Below, piece after piece: positions 59,701 through 64,000 of a stretch of DNA of 64,000 bases. The position numbers were made by a program, and so were the translations under genes. Under the pieces are notes generated by a model. It was given only the letters and a program-made list of their open reading frames with translations, was not told the origin of the DNA and made no database searches. Source of the stretch: Arenicola marina (lineage: Eukaryota; Annelida; Polychaeta; Arenicolidae); the NCBI GenBank assembly GCA_964019135.1, contig OZ025248.1, positions 36,263,670 to 36,327,669 of the forward strand. The letters run 5' to 3'. The first letter of the stretch is position 1. The number at the start of each line of letters is the position of its first letter.

Positions 59701-60164
59701 TCGGCCGGTAGGGGGCGCCACCAGCGCCGCCATGGGGGCCGGCGTCCCCCAGCGGCTTCAGACAATACTTCACGTCGGAGCCACGTGTGAGCGAAATCCG
59801 GCCGAGACCCAGGCCAGGCCAGGCGGCCGGCGTGGGGATCGGCGGCGCCAGCGCCAACGGTGGCGCCCATGGTGGCGCCAACGCCAACGTTGGCGGCAAT
59901 AACGGCATGAACGGCACGACTCCCGTGCAGTCGCCCACCTCCCCGCGCTACAACACCCCTGTCGTCGTCAATGGCTACCCAGAACCCCTCAAAGCCAAGG
60001 CCCCCAAGGCCCCTAAGGCCCCAAAGGCCCCCAAGGCCCCCAAGCCCCCCTCCCCCGCCAAACCGAGGTCAAGGTCAAGGTCAAGGACACGGGCCAACAA
60101 TGAGCCATCTCCCACGTCACCTAAAAATGGGCCGAGCATCCGTGGTCCGACCATATACTTGTAA
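47704..60164 (+). CDS. USP6NL: USP6NL (RN-tre)-type TBC domain Rab GTPase-activating protein
   Basis: Inactivates Rab GTPases (Rab5/Rab43 in the human protein) in endocytic and Golgi traffic. Exons: 47704-47778, 49673-49758, 49965-50007, 50261-50341, 50906-51013, 51579-51688, 52012-52126, 56001-56055, 56314-56408, 56676-56741, 57525-57624, 58629-60164. The N terminus ([23 protein letters not shown]) is shown by [10 protein letters not shown] and IDPWED, both near the human form. The TBC domain (about 100-310) has RGDVW, the arginine finger in IDLDVNRTY (R153) and the glutamine finger in GYCQGMSQ (Q190). The tail is long, GC-rich and low-complexity, with a polyQ run near 58965-58990 and KAPK repeats. 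Its frame is broken once between about 59712 and 59900; one frame stops at 59902 (735 residues), while the shifted one continues to IYL at 60164 (about 822, near the human 828). The main ATG overlaps the stop of a three-codon upstream frame. Confidence 0.95.
50405..50575 (+). repeat. SINE family 2
   Basis: A B-box-like catcatgggtttgagccct is followed by tgtccttggaggtcac and gtcacgtgtgcataagtacc, matching the family 2 body. It lies in the intron before the TBC exon at 50906. Confidence 0.6.
50738..50815 (+). repeat. SINE family 2 head only
   Basis: The words tactagctcagtggatacac and ccaacaggtcgtggttacga give an A box and B box spaced as in a tRNA. The body that should follow is missing; an A/T-rich stretch replaces it. 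Confidence 0.5.
51062..51130. repeat. Hairpin-forming repeat in TBC intron
   Basis: The left arm gccggggccgaatatttc (51062-51079) and right arm gaaatattcagccccggc (51113-51130) pair with one mismatch. A related but more decayed hairpin follows the 52-bp array at 55545-55620, so it is a small dispersed family. Confidence 0.7.
52127..55543. repeat. 52-bp array, about 66 copies, starting at a 5' splice site
   Basis: The unit gtaaagccctgtctgagagc + ggcccaaccgctatcaccgg + taacaccggccc is 52 bp; a shorter 41-bp type lacks gctatcaccgg. The first unit begins with the authentic donor of the TBC exon ending at 52126 (gaggag|gtaagccctgtc). Blocks of units recur; for example the rare cccgctatcaccgataac unit appears near 53117, 53709, 54429 and 54732. 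The array fills most of a 3.9-kb intron that falls inside the TBC domain coding region. Minus-strand open frames in it are artefacts. Confidence 0.97.
55545..55620. repeat. Decayed hairpin repeat after the 52-bp array
   Basis: The words ggcatatttcgctaaagtcc and gggcgcaatattcgggcccg match the layout of the hairpin at 51062-51130 with more changes. Confidence 0.45.
56970..57507. repeat. 13-bp CT-rich array ending at a 3' splice site
   Basis: The unit cctgacctcccgt (variants ccca, cctg, cgcg) repeats about 40 times and ends 17 bp before the TBC exon at 57525 (gcgttgtcctttgcag). Every unit has the mammalian-type branch-site word ctgac next to a pyrimidine tract. Minus-strand [10 protein letters not shown]-like frames are artefacts. 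Confidence 0.95.
57641..58016. mobile_element. Foldback element with ggggccgtattc ends, holding a SINE
   Basis: The left end ggggccgtattcataa is mirrored by ctaagaatacggcccc at the right end. The middle contains a SINE family 1 piece (57664-57783) and the segment 57785-57920 that has an inverted relative at 27140-27300. The order of events is element first, SINE second. It starts 16 bp after the donor of the TBC exon ending at 57624. Confidence 0.65.
57664..57783 (+). repeat. SINE family 1, body only
   Basis: It runs from catgtctgcgtggtcacagg through gatcccatgtccttcttcgc to cgcgatatgaccaaaagtgg and is inserted in the foldback element. Confidence 0.85.
58306..58618. repeat. 42-bp array ending at the last 3' splice site of the TBC gene
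   Basis: The unit tgtgattggcctgtgttttg + actgcggactgtggggtcag + cc is 42 bp; later units are 35 bp, lacking the gactgtggggt part. About eight copies run up to tgtttaaatttacag| at exon 58629. The last unit supplies the sequence just upstream of the splice acceptor. Confidence 0.92.
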
Positions 60165-60735
60165 AGTGTAGTGCACTGGCGAGGCATCCGTATGCTGGTA
60201 CAACTATACTTGTAAAGGATACCTTTACTTGTAAAGTATAATGTACTCGTTAAGTATACTCTAATTGTAGAGCATACTGTAGTTGTACAGCATCCCGTAG
60301 TTGTAAATTATACTTGTACTTGTAAAGTATACTCCCGAATGAATATAATAACACCGAATGATCTAGCTTTTAGGTGATTAATACCATTATATGGACTTAT
60401 TTGTTACCTGATACAGCTGAGCTCACGGAGAAGCAGAGCAGCATGTTCGATAAAGGGTGAAAAAATCGTCGTGAGTGGTCTGTGTGTACCGCCAACCTGA
60501 ACTAGCAACTAGTTCTTTTTGGCGTTAGAAGAATTGAGGTCAAACGCAACCAAGCGTAATCAACTAAACAGACATTAGAATCTCGTGCCAACTTCACTAA
60601 TTCCCTGCGATATATATAGATGAAAATCTGGATTCTTGAAAATCTGATATGGCGTTTTGCAATATCAGGACCAACTGGGCAGATTTATTTCATATCTGTA
60701 TCTAAATCCTGGCTAAGATAAAGTCGATGATATAC

Positions 60736-60935
60736 NNNNNNNNNNNNNNNNNNNNNNNNNNNNNNNNNNNNNNNNNNNNNNNNNNNNNNNNNNNNNNNNN
60801 NNNNNNNNNNNNNNNNNNNNNNNNNNNNNNNNNNNNNNNNNNNNNNNNNNNNNNNNNNNNNNNNNNNNNNNNNNNNNNNNNNNNNNNNNNNNNNNNNNNN
60901 NNNNNNNNNNNNNNNNNNNNNNNNNNNNNNNNNNN
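60736..60935. other. Assembly gap of 200 N
   Basis: A run of exactly 200 N suggests a placeholder rather than a measured length. The sequence to its right is a 43-bp array, so the gap is probably an unresolved part of that array. Confidence 0.99.
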
Positions 60936-60939
60936 GGTT

Positions 60940-61255
60940 GACGTCAGTGTCACCCGGTATAGTGTCACCAAGACTAGTGAGTTCCATTGTCGCTGAGTCT
61001 AGGTCTACTAAGGCTGTAGTGGTTGCTTCCAGTGTCACTCGGTATAATGTAATGAAGACTGGCGGTGGATTACATTGTCACCCAGCCTAGTTTCACTATG
61101 GATGGCGGTGGATTACATTGTCACCCAGCCTAGTTTCACTATGGATGGCGGTGGATCACATTGTCACCCAGCCTAGTTTCACTATGGATGGCGGTGGATC
61201 ACATTGTCACCCAGCCTAGTTTCACTAAGGCTGGCGGTGGATTACATCACCCGGT
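60940..61255. repeat. 43-bp array next to the assembly gap
   Basis: The unit atggcggtggattacattgt + cacccagcctagtttcacta + tgg repeats about five times from 61063, with decayed units (gtgtcacccggtatagtgtc) starting at the edge of the gap. Confidence 0.9.
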
Positions 61256-62168
61256 CTATTGTTCGGAAGTTGATGGCCACTCAATTGGGTGGAACAATTA
61301 CTGAACTAATCACGTAGGTAGACTAGTTGATATAACAGAGAACACTGCAGCCACATAATGATATCCTGCATTTACTTACAACAAGTGTCGACTTTTATCG
61401 CTGTAAATATAAAATGTGTCCTTGCCATCCGTTCGCGCTCTGCCGTAACCATGGATACGTCGGGTTAACTTACTTCTTTTGCTTTGCGAATTATCGAATG
61501 TTGTCGTTTTAGGGTTATGCCTACTTAGTATATTTTATTTTTGTAACTGTGTGTATAAAGCAATTTAGTTTTTTCATTCTTTAAAATAACAGTATTGCTA
61601 ATAATCATCACGGAAACTGTTCGTATCCATGACAACGGTTGTTGCTAAGCTAATCCGTAGCTCTATGTTGATGTTGGTGGTTGTAGCATTCTATTCACTT
61701 CCATGAAGCGGAGTTTGCTATGGGGTGACCACGGTAGGGTAGTGGTGGCGGTAGTGAGGGTAGGGGGTGGGCCTGCTTCTCCTACCACTCTGCTTGCTCA
61801 TCCCTGTAAGAAACGCTTTGACTCCACTCGTCTGACCTGTTAGCATTGATGTTATTAGGTGTGTGTGGTCGTGGTAGGGGTGAAGTCGTGAAGTTACTCA
61901 TGAGTTTTGGCTATTTTATTTTGTATGTAACTGTGTATATGCGGGTGGCCATGTTTAGCCAGTAGTCTGTGTGCTGTATGCTCTGTGTGTGATGTATGCC
62001 GTGGCAATATGAAGTGCAGGATACTATGTGAAGTATGCGTTAGGCTGTACACTGTATAGTGCTGTCTGCAATATACTGAATACTGTATCCGATATGACGT
62101 ACTATGTGTGAAAGTACGCTACGCAAATATGAAAAAAACGATTTCCATGCTATATGCGGTATGTTATA

Positions 62169-62266
62169 CGCTGTACGCTGAATGTATGAAGTGTGCTGTA
62201 GGCTGTACGCTGAATGTATGAAGTGTGCTGTAGGCTGTACGCTGAATGTATGAAGTGTGCTGTAGG
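62169..62266. repeat. 32-bp tandem repeat, three copies
   Basis: Three nearly identical units of gctgtacgctgaatgtatga + agtgtgctgtag. Confidence 0.92.
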
Positions 62267-62663
62267 CACAAGTGTGTGTATGCTGTATGTTGCCGACCCC
62301 AACCACCAGAGCCACAGCCGCGTTAATCAGGTTGTTTTGCCTGAGCTGAGGTAGCGAATGCTTCTATGCGTGGATGTTATGGTTACGTAGCATGTAGTCT
62401 TGTATGCTGTGGTAACACCAATCATTGTTCGTAGTACCCAGCCCGTAGTACCCAGCCCGTAGTACCCATCAAGACCCCCCATCGGCGAGGGCTGGGTTGG
62501 CCAGCTGCTCTCAGTCTGCTTACTGACCGTTGGTGTTTCAAATTGGCATAATGCGATAATGCTGTGAATTCGTGCGCGCTGCTGTACGTAGCTGTACCTC
62601 TAGATCTACATGTCTTCCCTTCCCGCCGTCCTAAGTATTGTGTGTGCACTTCTGTAATGCGAG

Positions 62664-63140
62664 CAGGCTTCTTGGCCCGGCTTGGGAAGCCAGCAGGCTT
62701 CTTGGCCCGGCTTGGGAAGCCAGCAGGCTTCTTGGCCCGGCTTGGGAAGCCAATAGATTTCTTGGCCCGGCTTGGGAAGCCAGCAGGCTTCTTGGCCCGG
62801 CTTGGGAAGCAAGCAGGCTTCTTGGCGCGGCTTGGGAAGCCAGCAGGCTTCTTGGCCCGGCTTGGGAAGCCAGCAGGCTTCTTGGCGTGGCTTGGGAAGC
62901 CAATAGACTTCTTGGCCCGTCTTGGGAAGCCAATAGGCTTCTTGGCCCGGCTTGGGAAGCCAGCAGGCTTCTTGGCGTGGCTTGGGAAGCCAGCAGGCTT
63001 CTTGGCGTGGCTTGGGAAGCCAGCAGGCCTCTTGGTCCGGCTTGGGAAGCCAGTAGGCTTCTTGGTCCGGCTTGGGAAGCCAGCAGGCTTCTTGGCGTGG
63101 CTTGGGAAGCCAATAGGCTTCCTGGCCCGGCTTGGGAAAG
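62664..63140. repeat. 30-bp array, about 16 copies
   Basis: The unit gcaggcttcttggcccggct + tgggaagcca is 30 bp, so frames stay open on both strands and give false proteins of up to 216 codons. Units differ mainly at ggcccgg / ggcgtgg and agcagg / aatagg. Confidence 0.96.
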
Positions 63141-63197
63141 CGCCGGAGTTCGGAGCTTAGCGCTTCCCTGTGCGAATGTTGTATGTACATGTACTTG

Positions 63198-63312
63198 AAG
63201 GATAAAGATATATTTGTCCTCTTTCGAAAAAAGAAGACTGTGACCCCCGGGTACATGGCTCGGCTCTCATCTGTCCCTGATCATCCCCATTAACGCGATA
63301 GGGCCTTCAAAC
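63198..63312 (+). repeat. SINE family 1, 3' half, diverged
   Basis: The words ggataaagatatatttgtcc, acccccgggtacatggctcg and ccattaacgcgatag follow the order of the family 1 body with many changes. Confidence 0.7.
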
Positions 63313-63319
63313 TGTTCTT

Positions 63320-64000
63320 CTCAAGGCAACCAAGCAATCCTGTGTGAGGGCCCAGTATGGAATTCAGTAGCCTGACTCACTGGCGTGGTAGTGCAGTGAC
63401 CACGTGGTAGCAATGCCTTATCTTTCGTCACGAGGTTTCTATGACTCTGATACCACATACGCCAATGTTTTAGTTTGTAGTCATATGATCATAACCACTT
63501 TAATTTTGTAGTGATTAACGATAATACTACTAATCATATTTTTCAATCTGGCAGTACGACCTTTCGTTTTTTATATGAGAGAAGTATTTTCGACGGTGTG
63601 ACCCCGAGGCGGATGATGGGGGGTGGGAGGAGGGGGTGGGGGGTGGCGTGTAGATCAAAATCTACCCGTCTGATACAATTTCCTTGCACCAAGGATGCTG
63701 ACTGGCGAGTAGAATCTACCTGTCCCTAGCGAGTTCTATGATGAACAAAATGGTTCTGGCTGGCGGGGGCGTAAAGGGAGGGGGGGGGGGGCGGTGTTAA
63801 TAAACCGATTGAAATCGGCGTTGATTGCCTGGACAACATTGCCAAGCGTATGACATGGATCATGTAACAACAGTTCTACCCACAGCGTTCAACGGTCTCT
63901 TTGAGTGACCGGGGGTGTGTGGGGGGGGGGGGGGGGGGTGCTAATAAGCAACTGCCGGCCACCAGAGCTATATTTCTGACGGACCCGTGTCAAAAAGTGG
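63320..64000. other. Gene-free end of window with long G runs
   Basis: G-rich tracts lie at about 63615-63645, 63779-63791 and 63919-63940. No coding exon is recognised. Confidence 0.55.

Noticed and set aside
58559-59938. Long minus-strand frames opposite the last TBC exon
   Set aside because: They are shadow frames in very GC-rich coding DNA; the plus strand has clear homology to USP6NL.
62564-63256. Frames of up to 216 codons with 10-residue repeats
   Set aside because: They are readings of the 30-bp array; open on both strands because 30 is a multiple of three.
1-64000. Retroviral, LTR or Polinton-like remains
   Set aside because: No reverse transcriptase, integrase, capsid or long terminal repeat pattern was recognised in any frame; the mobile DNA seen is SINEs and small non-autonomous DNA elements.

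Overview
This is nuclear DNA of an animal, most likely a marine invertebrate. It has GT-AG introns with conserved phases, long introns, two families of tRNA-derived SINEs, foldback DNA elements, many minisatellites and a 200-base N gap from a draft scaffold. I could not settle the phylum. All four supported genes lie on the + strand.

Layout. 1-13.6 kb: no gene seen; it holds a 16-bp array (3.8-4.6 kb), an 85-copy 33-bp array (6.0-8.8 kb), a 10-bp array that flips orientation (12.0-12.4 kb), inverted-repeat elements and a SINE fragment. 13.6-25.5 kb: two tandem paralogous genes, each encoding a small type I membrane protein (signal peptide, one CUB domain, one eight-cysteine LDL-receptor class A module, one transmembrane helix, a basic/serine-rich tail). 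Their exon sizes and intron phases match almost exactly. 25.5-29.2 kb: intergenic, with a perfect 26-bp inverted repeat, SINE pieces and a short stretch that reads like bacterial coding sequence. 29.3-41.6 kb: a complete ARHGAP1-type RhoGAP gene (Sec14/CRAL-TRIO-like domain plus RhoGAP domain), 14 or 15 coding exons, including one GC-AG intron. 41.6-47.7 kb: AT-rich intergenic. 47.7-60.2 kb: a complete USP6NL (RN-tre)-type TBC Rab-GAP gene, 12 coding exons, whose last exon carries a probable one-base frame error in the GC-rich tail. 60.2-64 kb: assembly gap, three short arrays, a SINE 3' half and G-runs.

ARHGAP1 and USP6NL proteins both act on small GTPases (Rho/Cdc42 and Rab5 families) at endosomes and the cell cortex, but nothing here shows that the two genes are co-regulated. 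The most unusual structural theme is that tandem arrays in introns of both genes abut splice sites and repeat splice-signal-like motifs: a 52-bp array starts at a 5' splice site, a 13-bp CTGAC/pyrimidine array ends at a 3' splice site, a 42-bp array ends at the next 3' splice site, and in the RhoGAP gene the repeat unit includes the exon-intron junction itself.
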